This document shows positions 11,072-23,248 of a stretch of 64,000 nucleotides of DNA, one piece after another. This DNA is from Sclerotiophoma versabilis (lineage: Eukaryota > Ascomycota > Dothideomycetes > Pleosporales > Didymellaceae), in the NCBI GenBank assembly GCA_012274445.1, contig JAAROD010000004.1, positions 1,860,001 through 1,924,000 of the forward strand, written 5' to 3'. The position numbers and the translations under genes were made by a program. Position 1 is the stretch's first letter, and each line of letters begins with the position of its first letter. Below the pieces are notes generated by a model that worked only from the letters and a program-made list of their open reading frames with translations, was not told where the DNA came from and did not search any database.

Positions 11072-12027
11072 CTAAAACGGCCATCCGCCATACGTTATCG
11101 TCATGATTGAGCTGTCCTGGATTTCATTTGCTTTCCCTTCTAGGTCAGTGACATCCCAGTTCGCCCATATCATCTTGCCGTTCAGGAACTTGGTCTTTGG
11201 CTGTGAAAGCCATACAAGGAAGTGTGCGGGTAATTCAGCTGAGAGGCAGATGTCAGTGTATCGCCCTGGTACCATCATGTTTGGCCGCAACTCACCTGTA
11301 TTCATGGGCAACTGCTCAGGACTTGCACCCGAGCTCCTAAATACCCCTGTGTCTACTATGCCGGGGTGCACTGTCACAACAAATAAGTCTGGATTCTCGC
11401 TCGCTAGGAATTCAAAGACCTTGGCCTGCGCCATCTTTCCGCTCAAGTAGGCAGAAAGCCCCGGTGTGAACGCAGGCGGCATCGCCAATGCTCCACTCGT
11501 GATACCATACAGCGCGGCCCCATCCCTCGCTTTCGGGATGAAAACTTGAGCCGCTATGATGATGGACTTTACGGAGACTTCATATTGCGCCCACCAGGCG
11601 TTCAAGTCTGCGCCGACGATAGCTGATGGAGTGATGGGGTGCGCGGCACTCAGGATCAGCACGTCCCAAGTGCCGACTTTGTCCGCTATATCCTGTATCT
11701 GGATTGCATCTGTTACTGAAGTGGGACATATTTCAATTTCGGGTCCAGAAGGTAGTAGGCTTGCGGTTTCTTGGAGTGTTGCCTCTGTGCGACCGATTAG
11801 GACCAGGCGCTCGGCGCTGGCTTTGGCGAACGCGATGGCTGCTGCACGCCCAATGCCGCTTCCCTGGGAACGTTAATCGAGTGAGGCGTGGTATAGCACG
11901 AGATACATACGGCGCCGGTGATGATGACTGTCTTGCCGTTCTGGCTGAGGCTAGGGTTTGAAGGGTTGATGGCATCGTACGTGTCGTTGTGCCAGGTAGC
12001 TACTGGTGATGGGTAGGGTGGCTGCAT
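11072..12027 (-). CDS. Short-chain dehydrogenase/reductase (SDR)
   Basis: Three exons, 12027-11911, 11863-11296 and 11238-11072 (introns 47 and 57 bp), give 283 aa. VIITGAGSGIGRAAA is the TGxxxGIG dinucleotide-binding motif and is completed across intron 1. LSAYLSGKMAQ supplies the catalytic YxxxK. YGITSGAL would give the catalytic Ser, and NxxG is replaced by the LSAAHP region. SDRs oxidise or reduce alcohol/carbonyl groups with NAD(P). The NRG-like basic stretch after beta2 (LIGRTEATLQE) favours NADP (inference). It stands alone, so the substrate is unknown. Confidence 0.9.
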
Positions 12028-13104
12028 GATCGATGGTGAAGTAGATGGATATGAGGGTGTAGTATGAAGTTCGTTGTGTAAAGTGGAACTATCCGAGTTT
12101 TGAGAAATTACGACGGATCATTGCTGACCACCCGCTCTCAGCACTAAACATGCATCACGATCCTTAGTGGGTCCTACAAGAGCGTAAACTGCGAATGGAG
12201 TTCCAAAATACCAATGGAATATGCCGGGGCCAAATGAAACAGCTGCTGTAGGCCACGTTACCTTACACTATCAACTCTTAGACATGTGTGCGGTGTCGAA
12301 AAGGGAATTCTTGAACAGGCGAGGATAGCTCGGCACTCGGCATCGACTTCGTAACTGCACGATGCGTCACGGCGCAGCTCTTACGGACCAATTGGCAGTT
12401 GAAGGTGATGTTGAGAGAGTTTGTCCTTAACCTGCCGTCTTTCTGCTGCTCCAGAAATCGTAGGCCAAGACCCCAAGAAGTGGCACTACAAAGCCAGCAC
12501 TCACACCTATCTGCCCAATTCGACAACTCATACTTTCAACATCAAGCGAGTGCCCATTAGTGCTTGATAGAGTTGGAACAGGTGGATGTACCCAAGAAGA
12601 ACATTGGAAACAAAACCCCTGCCAACCTCAAGCCACACAGTGTGTACTCTATGAAGCATCTCACTTCCAACCTGTCCAAAAGGAGAAGCGGAAAATACTC
12701 GTATAGACAGGTATATATGTACAACATAATCAGAAACACCCAGAAACAGTATTGCACAATTTCAACTAAGAGATTGTATAATCCACATCAGTTGATTGGG
12801 CACTGTTTTGTAGCGGTCTAATAAATTCTTCTGTGGCGGACTAATGATCTCTTCTGTAGCGGACTAATAAGCTCTTCTGGAGCGTGATTTGGTTGTAGTA
12901 TGGTTTATCGCTGTTTCTTCATGGGAGAGTATAGAGCAGAGCGTGGTAGTGATTGGATTGCGCAGGGGCGTTTGTCTGTTAGTTGCAATGCACAATTAAC
13001 AATGATGTGTGAGGGGGTTGTGATGGATGTATTCAAGACTGAGATAATTCCAGCTCTAGGTCTACGAACAAGGTATGCTGATTAGTCGTCCTGCTTGTTG
13101 GTGG
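12028..13104. other. Intergenic, contains a 23-bp tandem repeat
   Basis: No gene recognised. See the tandem repeat at 12809-12884. Confidence 0.5.
12809..12884. repeat. 23-bp tandem repeat, about 3.3 copies
   Basis: Copies start at 12809, 12832, 12855 and a partial at 12878. The shared core is TGTAGCGGACTAATAA...CTCTTC, with a few substitutions between copies. They lie about 220 bp beyond the stop codon of the GC-rich minus-strand gene. Confidence 0.85.
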
Positions 13105-15366
13105 CTACTCGGCCGCCCCGTCGACGGCGAGGCTGACGAGGCTTCCTTCCAAGCCGGTGCTGCTTGCCTTGCTGAGGGCGGGCTTTTTGGTGGAACCCTT
13201 TTTTCGCCGCTTCTTCGTGCCAGAATTGGACTCGCTCGTCAGTGCGGGCGCGTCGCGTACCCATCTCGATATGGCTTCAGCGCGCTCAGTGCTGATGGGG
13301 TGCTCGCGGGCGTCGTCCTGCGCCCAGCGCTTCGGCGGGGTTGGTTCTGGCTTCTCGCTTGCAGTGCCGTTTGAAATGCTGGCTGGGGAAGGTGCGGTGG
13401 TGTACATGGCAGCGTCGGCCTTTTCATCGTCCCGGAAGCGCTTCTCACGTGCGCGGACGGCACGCTGGAAGGATTCTTCATCGACGACGCGTTCATCGGC
13501 GAGGGCTTCCAGGATGGCTTCGTGTTTCTGCCGCTCTCTTCGTTGGCCCTTGGTCTCAGCCTGTTCGGCCCTTGCGCCGCTCCCTCCGCCGCCCAGCTTC
13601 GCTACGGCTCCGCTCGTGGCTGGTCCGCTACTCTCACCCTGCCCAGGAGAACTGGGCCGACACAGCTTTTCCCACGATGAAGTGAGGCCGATCCAGTTCC
13701 CTCCTCGTCGCAGGACTTCGACCCAGTCGCTCCGTGCGGGGCTCCGTGCGGCTAAGAAGATGGGATAGCCGTCCAGCAGGCGCAGCAGTCGCGCCGCATT
13801 GTGCGCGTGCCGCAGGAGCTCCTTGGCGGGGGTTTGCAGCAGCGAGTGCACGAGGAGAAGCGAATGCAGGGCCTCCGGGAGCAGGGGGTGGTAGGTCAGA
13901 CTCTCGTTGGTGGGGATTGGGGACGGCGGCGTGTTGGGGGGCAGAGGATAGGGGGGCAGCGAGGCAGGCGGGACGGAGTCGAAGAGCTGGTTCAAGGTGT
14001 AGACGGGCGGCGGCGGAAGGGTTGGCCAGGGATTGCGATCGATGTTGGCGTGGGGCTTCTTGTATGGGGTGAGGGCGTCGGAGGCGTCGGAGGGTGAGGA
14101 GGCAGAGGACTCGTTGAGTAAGCGGTCGAGCTTGGCCTGGTAGTCGCCGTTTGTGTGGGCGTGCCCGTTGGCCTGGTGCTGGTACCGCCGCAGGAAGTCG
14201 TCGGCAACGTCGGGCGAGATGCCGGGGGTGTAGTCGAAGTGCGAGAGGAAGGCGGTGTAGTCCCTCAACGCGCGCTTGGCGTTCTGGCGCATCTGCTTGC
14301 GGCTCTCTGCTCGCAGCCGGCGGGCGTCTGCCTCGAGCGACGTCTCCGGGGCGGGCTGCTCCCCCGCTGCAGCGCGGGCGTGGCGGGCGGCGTGGGCAGC
14401 CTCCTGGGCCTGCAGGCCGTCGAGGGCGGCGGGCACGTGGGCGCAGGCGATGGCGAGGTAGACGCCGGCGCGGTGGAAGAGCAGCTGGGTCTCGAGCGAG
14501 CTCGGCTGGTGGTGGGCGGGCAGGCGGGCATCGTGGCGGCGGTCGCGGGCGGCGGGGACGAGCTGGGCGTCGGGGGCGCGGTGCTGGGCGAGGTAGCGGG
14601 CGGCGGCCAGGGCGTCGGTCAGGTCGCGGGCGCTGTTGGCGTAGTCGTCGTTGAACAGGCGGGTCAGGGCGCGGGTGCGCAGGGGGCTGGGGTCGGCGGG
14701 GCGCTCGGCGACGATGGCGTCCAGCGTGTGCAGCGACGAGCACTGGGCCATCATGCGGCTCGGGATCTTCTCGTGGAAGAAGTGCACGTAGCGGGCGTCG
14801 ACGTCGGCGGGGCTGCGGTGCAGGACCAGCTGGGCGACGTCCTCCAGCGTGCTCGCGCTCTGCATCGTCGCCACGCTCGCCGCAATCTCGTCCAGGCGGT
14901 AGGCCGCGCCCAGCTTGCCCGTCGCCAGCTCGCGCATGCGGTGCCGCCTCTCGCGGCTCAGCTTGCCGCCGCCGCCGCCGCCGCCGCCGCCGGGCAGCCC
15001 GTTCGTGGCGCGCACCGCCAGCGTCGTCGCCTCGTCGACGTGGCGCCGGATGTTGAGCAGGTCGAAGAAGACGGCCGGGTCGATGGGCCGCGGGCGCGGG
15101 CTCAGGTAGTTGGTGTGCGCGAGCGACTCGAGCACCTCGGGCGGCAGCTGCAGCCAGGGCCCGTGGAAGGAGGAGATGTAGCGCCAGTGCCTGCGCGCAT
15201 CAGCACTCGCCGGGGAGCTGGACGGTTGTGTCGCCCTGACCTACTTGTTGCGACAGATGATCAGTGCCGACGTCGACGGCTCCGCCTCGCCCGCCGCCCT
15301 CGCCCGCGTCGACGCGCTGCCCTCGCCGCTCGACTCTGCCTGCCCGCTCTTCTTCTTCTTGGCCAT
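13105..15366 (-). CDS. Conserved fungal protein of unknown function, GC-rich, helical
   Basis: Two exons, 15366-15245 and 15190-13105, with a 54-bp intron, give 735 aa. The short first exon encodes a lysine- and serine-rich N-terminus, starting MAKKKKSGQ. After the splice HWRYISSFHGPWLQLPPE leads into LESLAHTNYLSPRPRP, which looks like a conserved ascomycete block. Alanine- and leucine-rich helices follow, such as RTRALTRLFNDDYANSARDL, and are TPR-like in feel. A glycine run coded by a CCG trinucleotide repeat lies near residues 105-115. The C-terminus is Lys-rich (KKRRKKGS), a possible nuclear signal. The gene is much richer in GC than its surroundings, which generates long meaningless frames on the other strand. 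I do not recognise a function. Confidence 0.75.
14965..14992. repeat. Coding CCG/CGG trinucleotide repeat (poly-Gly)
   Basis: An uninterrupted GCC/CCG trinucleotide repeat of about nine units lies inside the GC-rich minus-strand gene and encodes consecutive glycines. Confidence 0.9.
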
Positions 15367-15482
15367 TGTGCGTGTGTGTCTGCGGCTGCCGCGGGGGACG
15401 CTGTTGCGCACTCGAGAGCCGTGACGTTCTGTAAATTTCGCGCTGGGACCGCCCGTTCTTTCTGCTAGCGCCCGCCCACCAA

Positions 15483-15510
15483 CCCCGACCCCCGACCCCC
15501 GACCCCCGAC
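15483..15510. repeat. 7-bp tandem repeat CCCCGAC, 4 copies
   Basis: Four perfect head-to-tail copies of CCCCGAC in the upstream region of the GC-rich gene, about 120 bp beyond its start. Confidence 0.9.
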
Positions 15511-15540
15511 CACTCCCTCGCCCTCACCCCTCGCCCGCAC

Positions 15541-15607
15541 CACTCACCACAGCACTCACCCAGCACTCACCACAGCACTCACCACAGCACTCACCACAGC
15601 ACTCACT
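15541..15607. repeat. 12-bp minisatellite CACTCACCACAG
   Basis: Four exact 12-bp copies plus one 11-bp variant (CACTCACCCAG) and a partial end copy. They lie upstream of the GC-rich minus-strand gene. Confidence 0.9.
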
Positions 15608-16186
15608 CTTGTCCGCGTCTTGCGCTGTCTGCTGCTCTCGTTGTGTCCTTCCTGCCAAGCGCCGTCCGCATCCTCGGAGAATTAGCAACAATGCCAACCT
15701 TCGTTTTGCCTTGGCATCCATCTCCAGTAGCCTTCACTCTCTTCACATCAACACCACCACCCAACGACACCCCTTTGCGACCCCGTCCAGCCAGTCCCGT
15801 GCATGCGTGACGATTCAATGGCTAGCAGCTCGCTCCACCATGTTGCTCCAGTGAACCCTTGACTTCTCAACTACTGAAGCCCCCACACCTCCGGCAATCA
15901 CTTCGCTCCCATGCAGAAGCCGCTCGACCTGACCCTTGAGGTTGCAAGTGGCAACTGCCCACATGCGTTCCTCTGCACATTGGCCAGCCATGTCAGAGCC
16001 ACTTGCTTGCTTCCAGCACACGTAGCTCACGTTTCGGCTCCGTGCTGGGATCCAGCCCAGTAACAGTGCCTTGGCTCCAGCGACCACGACAGTTTCCTCC
16101 AACACTGTCTACTGTACCAGCCCTCAAGCCGTCTGGGCGAAGCCTCTGCAGCACAGTGGCGCGCCGCCAACTTACCTCCTTCACTA

Positions 16187-16296
16187 GCTCATGAAAGCAT
16201 TCAACTCCGTCAAGCCACGCGCCAAGGTAAATAGCTCACTGGCTCATGGAAGCATCAAACTCCGTCAAGGCACACACCAAGCTAAACAGCCCAAAG
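16187..16296. repeat. Imperfect 55-bp tandem duplication
   Basis: Two adjacent copies begin with GCTCATGAAAGCAT (16187) and GCTCATGGAAGCAT (16242). Both continue through CAACTCCGTCAAG or AAACTCCGTCAAG and a CACCAAG-like end. No coding potential is seen. Confidence 0.75.
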
Positions 16297-18581
16297 GATT
16301 CTCACCCACAGTCTTGACGTTGTTAAGTTCCCCACCCTGAACGCAAACCATGCTTCACACCCCGTCACGCCAGGAAGATTCCCCCCATCCTTAGTGACTA
16401 CCTCCATACCCACCCAACTCACATACATCGAGACTACCCCTCCTTTTACTCCCACTACTCGCTACTCGCTACTTCATGCAAGCCATCCCCGTCGTATGCG
16501 GAGTTGGCGTATCCAGCATCGACGCTTGCCAATGTCGTCTCACACATCGGTCGTCGCTCGGTGCAGCTGGAGATAGCGCTGCCCAATGTCGGTGCCGACT
16601 TTCAATTTCCTAATCTCGGCTTACTTTCGTTGTACCTTGTTGCTGTAATGCGCCTCTTTGCTGTAATGCGGACGGCCCGCCATCCCCTTCCTTGGCACTT
16701 CTTATTGAGACTTGTACGAGGTGGTCACGAGTCACAGACACGGGATAGCGGGTGGGGGTGGTGGGATAGATTTTCTCTGTATGTGCGAAAGGAGCAGGCC
16801 CAAGTATAGTAACACGGTGTGTACCAGTCTTGTTTCTAGAACATCTCCCGTTCCCCGCCTGCGAAGTGGGCGTAGGTAGTGGGTGGCGGGCTCGCATTTC
16901 TTTGTGCCCCAACGCACATTAACAGGGTGTGTACAAGTGACTGAGACCGAGGGGCACACGGGGTGCGTACAAATGTTTACAAAACTCCGCGCCTTCCCCG
17001 TCACCCCCTCTCTTGGCTGTTCTCACTGAGACCAGTCAAGTTCCCAAACGGCTAAGCGTCCACAATCACACGCATCTATATCGGCAGCTCCTATTGGGTG
17101 CATTACATCAATGCTTTATTTACAGGGCGATTACAGATATTCACGGCTCCCTTACGAATAAGGCAGCTGGCTGTTGTGTCAGAGTGATCTGGTCCAACCT
17201 GGGTTGGTGCATGCATACTGTGGTATCGCAGAGATACGAGCCGCAAGGCCAATGTCGATCTTTGAATCCACCTTCGACTTTCGTTACCACCGTGCACGAC
17301 GCACAGTTTGCCATTCGTCATCTCACATGCTTTGTGGGCCACTGCGAGATTGTCGAAATTGCATACTGCGAACACCGCATTGATGGAGAATGACAGCTGC
17401 ATGAGCTACAGTCCCGCCACCTGTTGCAGCAAACTATTGACAGCCGTCACTTGTACCGCATCACACCTGCAACACCAAACGCAGGAGCGCCATGCGAAAT
17501 CACTCACAACGTGCCTCTATGCTCTCCGCGTAACCGCGTGTCATTCCAGCCAGTGATGGCGCAGCCTTCGAAAGCCTGTAGACGACCCACAACTGCCGAA
17601 TGTTACCGTTGGCCAACTGCATGATCAGCACAACTTGTTTCTGCATCGATGCTGCCGAACTGGCTTGGAACAGCGCACGGAACACGCGGGAGATATTCGA
17701 CAAGGATGCTTGGCCAATCGCCGGCTGAGCTTGTCCTAAAGCTTAATTCGATACGCTAGCGTCCGGCCATAACGAGTGTCGTCGCGCGGGAGGCTGACGG
17801 CAACTAGCTGTCACTGTGAAAATGCGGGGTAAGCCCTACTCCTCAATCCCTCAATCCCACAATCCCTCAACTCCAGCAACTGTCTCTTCCAAGACGGTCG
17901 TTCGGCATCCTGACAGGAATCATCTTCCATCACAGAAGAGATGGCGTCTCGACCCAGCAGCGCGTTCTGACAGACTGCATCCAAGGTTGCACGGCGTCAA
18001 TATCGTCTTGGCACCACATGCAGCCAGCCATGCTGACCCCATGCAAGTGCCATTTACTTCTCACTCATACTTTATTCAGCCAAAGCCTTCAATTCGCTGC
18101 ACTTGCTTATCGAGACATCATAACGACTGGCATGCGTGTCTAAGATTCCACCACCCAACAGCTCATGCCTCGGTTCCACACATGGAAGGTCGATGGTGGC
18201 GTTTCAAGCTGTTCGATGCAGCTCACTTCCTAATTCGACCTGCTGTCATAGACAAGCTACCTTTCGTCGAGTACCATTGGCAGCTTTGTGTGACTGGCTC
18301 TCACCTCGAGCCTCGTACATATACCCATGACTGTTGGCTTAGGTATGGTGTAGCGCTCACTCATCCTGTAGGTGCGATATCGACCCCTCCTGTGGGAGCC
18401 CTGACGCTCGCCAGCACCCCTCCCCCTGGGTTACGCCTCAAGCCTTCTCGACCCTGAACACTGTGTAACGAGCTGCTGGAGGCTCGAGACTGCATTTAAA
18501 AGACGTGTCTTCACTGATGTTGTGAAAGCATCTTACTCTTTCATTCTTCTGCTTTACATATCCAAGTGGCTGGTCACCATC

Positions 18582-20665
18582 ATGGATTACTTCAAACGTA
18601 TGCCTGGTCGCATCTCACACGCCCTTTCTACAGACATTACCATCAACCGTACTATCCGTTATGGCGGCAAGGCATTTCGTGCAGCTCCTTCTGTCGCGGC
18701 CCAGTATCTCGTTGAACGTGTGCCTGTAGTGCATTGGCTTCCAAGGTACAATCCACGATGGCTGCTAAATGACACTCTTGCCGGCATCACCGTCGGTGTA
18801 CTGTTGATCCCTCAATCACTTGCCTACGCCAAAATTGCAACCATTCCGGGCGAGTATGGCCTGATGTCGAGTTGGCTACCCAACTTTCTTGTCTTCATTA
18901 TGGGGACATCCAAGGGTATGTGCTTTTCAACCTCCTTGGTTTTCAACAACTGACACGTGCAGACTTGTCTACTGGTCCCACATCCCTCATGGGGCTCCTC
19001 ACCGCCGAGATTGTGGCTGACGTAGTCCATGAAGGCTACTCTGCACAAGCCATTGCTTCTGCGGTCGCCATGTCTGTTGGTATATATTCGCTAGCCATCG
19101 GTCTCCTCAAGCTCGGTTTCCTGCTTGAGTTTATCTCAGTGCCGGTGTTGAGTGGTTTCATCTCCGCTGCTGCAATTGTCATTATGCTTGGGCAGATCCC
19201 TTCACTCTTTGGCATCACTGTCAGATCTGGCACCGCAAACATCATCCACGACATATTCGCCAAGATACCGCAATGGGATGGAGCGACAACTGGTATCGGT
19301 CTTGGAGGTATCATCATCCTTGTGCTGATGCAGAAGATGGGCCAGCGCTGGGGCAAGAAGAGCAAGGCTGTTTGGCTGCTAGCTCTCGGGCGCAGCGCCT
19401 TTGTGTTGATACTGTTCACTGGCATTTCGTACGGTATCAACAAAAACAGGGACGATGACCCAGTCTGGGCATTGAGCAAGGTCAAGTCCAACGGTATCAA
19501 CAACCCAAAGATGCCAGATGGCGAACTTATCAAGAAGGTCTTCCCCCGCTCCATTGCCCCATTCATCGCTGCAGCTCTTGAGCATCTCGCCATCGCCAAA
19601 GCGTTTGGCCGCAAGAACAACTACATCACTGATGCAGCACAAGAGCTGGTCTATCTGGGCACAACCAACTTCTTCAACTCCTTCTTCTCTTCCATGTCCG
19701 TTGGCGGAGCCATGTCGCGCACAGCCGTCAACTCTGACTCTGGCGTCAAGTCTCCTGCATACGGCGTCATTGCCGGCGGCGTCGTCATCCTCTCCATCTT
19801 CAAGCTCAGCCCGGCACTATACTGGATCCCCAAAGCCACCCTCGCTGCCATCATCGTCACAGCCGTCTGGCACATTGTCATCCCGCCCTCCGTCTTCTAC
19901 GGATACTGGAAGACATCGCTCGTGGACTTCATCGCCAGCATGCTCGCCTTCTGGCTCACACTTTTCGTATCGAGCGAAGTTGGCATCGGCACCGCCGTCG
20001 GCTTCAGCATCGTATACCACCTGCTCTTCCAAGCCTTCCACCACGTGCGCCGCGTCACCACCCTCGACGCCGTGCAGCCCACCTCCAGCACCGTCGTACC
20101 GCTCGACACACAGGTATTCGCCATCCACCAATCCCTCCTATTCTACAACGCCTACCACATCAAAAACCAATGTCTCGACGCAATCCAAACCCACAACTCC
20201 GGCCAACCCATCACAGCCGAAGCCCAGCGCGAACGCAACTGGAGCGTAGCAGGCGCCAAGCGCGCCGCACGCCTCCGCAGCAAAGCCGCCATCGTCGACG
20301 AACCAGTGCAACTCCGCATCGTCATCCTCGACCTACGCGCCATGCACAACATCGACACAACGGGCCTAACAGCACTGAAAGACCTGCGCGCCGACATGGA
20401 AAAATTCGCCGGCCGCAAGACCCAACTCCGCCTCGTAGGGCTAAACGCCCGGGTAGCCCTGCGCTTCGCCCGCTTCGGATGGCCCGTCGCTGACGTGTCT
20501 GAGATTGAGAAGAGTAGCGAGGAGCGTGCGCGGGTTACGCCCGTCTACGCCACCGTCGAGCAGGCGCTTGTACAGCGCGGACGGACATTTAGCGAAGATG
20601 ACATTCGGCCTCTTGAGGTTTTTGTCGTCGAGAGCGATAAGGAGAGGCAGATGGAGAAGGTCTGA
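18582..20665 (+). CDS. Sulfate permease (SulP/SLC26 family, STAS domain)
   Basis: Two exons, 18582-18915 and 18963-20665 (47-bp intron, GTATGT donor), give 678 aa. The membrane domain opens with the SulP signature region (DTLAGITVGVLLIPQSLAYA) and STGPTSLMGLLTAEIV, and many hydrophobic helices follow to about residue 480. The C-terminal part contains a STAS domain (LRIVILDLRAMHNIDTTGL), a nucleotide-binding-like fold that controls SulP transporters. It should import sulfate with protons at the plasma membrane and feed cysteine synthesis. I did not find a CYS3-type site in the 100 bp before the start. An in-frame ATG at 18522 is less likely as the start. A long microsatellite begins about 20 bp after the stop. 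Confidence 0.93.
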
Positions 20666-20677
20666 TCTGACAACATT

Positions 20678-21212
<535 letters not shown>

Positions 21213-23248
21213 TCACCACTCCGAGTTGGCTATCACTACATGCTGCCAGCCCGTTCCACCTACCTCAAACCTCTCGCCCAAAGCATCAACCTCGTCCTGC
21301 ACCTTCTGCCAGGCCACAGCAGCCTCAGCATCCGTGACATCCCACTCCTTCGTCAAATCAGCCTTGCTTATAGTAAAATCTTGATCCGGATCCTCTTCGC
21401 TCCTCTCCTCAATCAGATCGTGCGGTCTGTCATCTGACGGCCCACGGTTCAGCAAATCCTTCAGATCATGCCGATTGGCTGCCAGCCAGTATGCTCGGTG
21501 GAAACGCTTCTCTGAGGCTTTGGTCTCGTCGAACTTCCACTTATGCTTCTCCTCGACGAAACCTGCCTGCAAGCACTGTACCAGGAGCTGACACTGATCA
21601 GAAGCCAATGTCATCCAATGGATCTCGTTGTGCTGGTACCAGTGGTAGCCATACACACCAATGGTGATTGTTGAGGTTGAAGTGGGCTCGTATTCGAATG
21701 GATCCGCTGCGTTGTGGAGGACAAGCAAAGACTGGCGTCCGCCATCCTTGATAAAGCCTCGTGAGACGTGGTAGAAGCGAGGGATCATGTGTTCAGATTG
21801 CAGCGTGTTCGTGAAGAGCGCCTCGACCCAAGGCTGTGCGAAGTCGTAGCCACTAACCGGCAGCAGCTCATAACGGTATATTGACCATTTGTAGTCTTCA
21901 TACTTACTAACAATAGACTGAGGAAGCTCGTCCGGGGTCGGATGAGGCAGCTCGGTGACAGACACCGCGGTCGGAAAAGAACTCTCCGCGATAGGCGCAT
22001 CATAGCCTGCGAAGACTGTTTGTAGACAAACCGGATTTGTGCTGTCAAGAAGCACACGATCGAAAGGGCTCTTGCATGTTGTCGTCACAGCTGCAGGCCG
22101 CGAGTTTCGGTGTATTGCAGGCGCCACTGCCGACCTCACCTTGCGTCGCTTCGCGGGCGGTAACATTTTTGGCTTACGGCCACGCAAGAACAACGATGAA
22201 TGAGCCGGGGTTTGTCTTTCATCCATGCGAGAGGCAATAGCGTTTCTGCATGCCTCGGCCTTCTGGCAGTATGCCTCTTGCTTGCGTCGGGTAACGGCGT
22301 CTGGCAATCTTCGACATGCTTTTTTAGATGCTGTTGCCTAATTAATACGCATGTTTCATACACCAAAAAAAAGCCACAAGTCCACTCACTTGCCAGATTG
22401 TCGGTGCGCCAGTCTTGAACGGCCGGCATTGGAATGGGCTTGCTACCCATGTCGAGCGGGACTGGCGACGACGCGACTGATGAGGCTCGAAGGGTGTGGA
22501 AAGGCTGAGAGTGGGGCGCATACTGCCAGACCGGAGGGTAGACTTGAGGTGATGGATACGGGTTGGCATAGTCTGAACACTGTGCTTGGCGTTCCACAGT
22601 CGATGGAAAATCCCATGTTGGAGGAGATGGGCCGTAGGGTGTTTGATGTGACTGATGATAGACCTCCCAATCTTCATATTCGTTCCCACCACCATCAGTG
22701 TTCCATACTGCCGTGTCCTTCGTGTTAATACCGTTTGGGTTCGTTCCGAGGTATGCGCGTGTCTGTGGTAGAAGGTGATGAGGGCTTGACGGAAGCCCGT
22801 TTGGGATGTAGCCATTCTGCCTGGATCTTTGACCCTGTGGCTCAGGATGACAGCCGCGGGGTAGTGATGGTCGCAAGTTCTTATTGCGAAGTGGTGGTGT
22901 TGGCAGATAGTGCTGTGCGGGTTCACTGATGAGCTGGTGAGATGTTCGGTTCACCTCACATGGCTGCGTTGAATATCCAGTGTAATGGCTGACATAGTTG
23001 TTCGGGCCAGGTGGTGAAATTGGACCATGACAGTCGTCGATACCAGGTGGTAGACTCAGAGCATGATGTGCGATGAAGGAATTCTCGTTAGGTAGTGGCA
23101 GTTGTTCCTGTGGAAAGTGCTGCCAGCCATCGTAACGGCAAGTAGGAGCACCTGAATGGTTGGCCGGTGCACGTGCATCGCGCTCATCCGGCGTCGCATA
23201 GTGCAAACGGCGGTGGGCGGCGCCAAGATGATCGTTGGGTACATACAT
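21213..23248 (-). CDS. Hypothetical protein, Pro/Tyr-rich N-terminus
   Basis: Two exons, 23248-22390 and 22330-21213, joined by a 59-bp intron (donor GTGAGT, acceptor CAACAG), give about 658 aa. The first 280 residues are low-complexity, rich in Pro, Tyr, His and Gln. Over the junction the text reads DNLATSKKACRRLPDAVTRR, followed by a basic stretch KMLPPAKRRKVRS that resembles a nuclear localisation signal. The second half is more globular (SRGFIKDGGRQSLLVLHNAA, HRAYWLAANRHDLKDLLNRG). I do not recognise a domain. The frame is also open upstream to an ATG at 23449. I chose 23248 because the extra residues look non-coding. Confidence 0.65.

Larger units (their letters stand above)
15367..18581. 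other. 3.2 kb gene-free region with several minisatellites
   Basis: I find no gene with start, splice sites and domain here. The 213-codon plus-strand frame at 17816-18457 is low-complexity and unconvincing. The region does hold the tandem repeats listed separately. A TTTAAA element near 18496 could serve the sulfate permease promoter. Confidence 0.5.

Noticed and set aside
6263..12027. A secondary-metabolite cluster around the O-methyltransferase and the SDR
   Set aside because: No polyketide synthase, peptide synthetase, terpene cyclase, P450 or Zn2Cys6 regulator was found between or beside them, so two tailoring-like enzymes are not enough.
13634..15468. Long open frames in other frames over the GC-rich gene, such as 369 and 437 codons
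   Set aside because: They are shadows produced by high GC. Their translations are runs of Arg, Pro, Ala or Gly, and only the minus-strand 735-aa model splices cleanly into a conserved-looking protein.
17816..18457. 213-codon plus-strand frame upstream of the sulfate permease
   Set aside because: Composition is His/Pro/Ser-rich with no fold-like pattern, no splice support and no recognisable domain.
19518..20249. 243-codon plus-strand frame within the sulfate permease
   Set aside because: It overlaps the SulP coding frame and reads as Ser/Pro-rich low complexity, a shadow of C-rich third positions.
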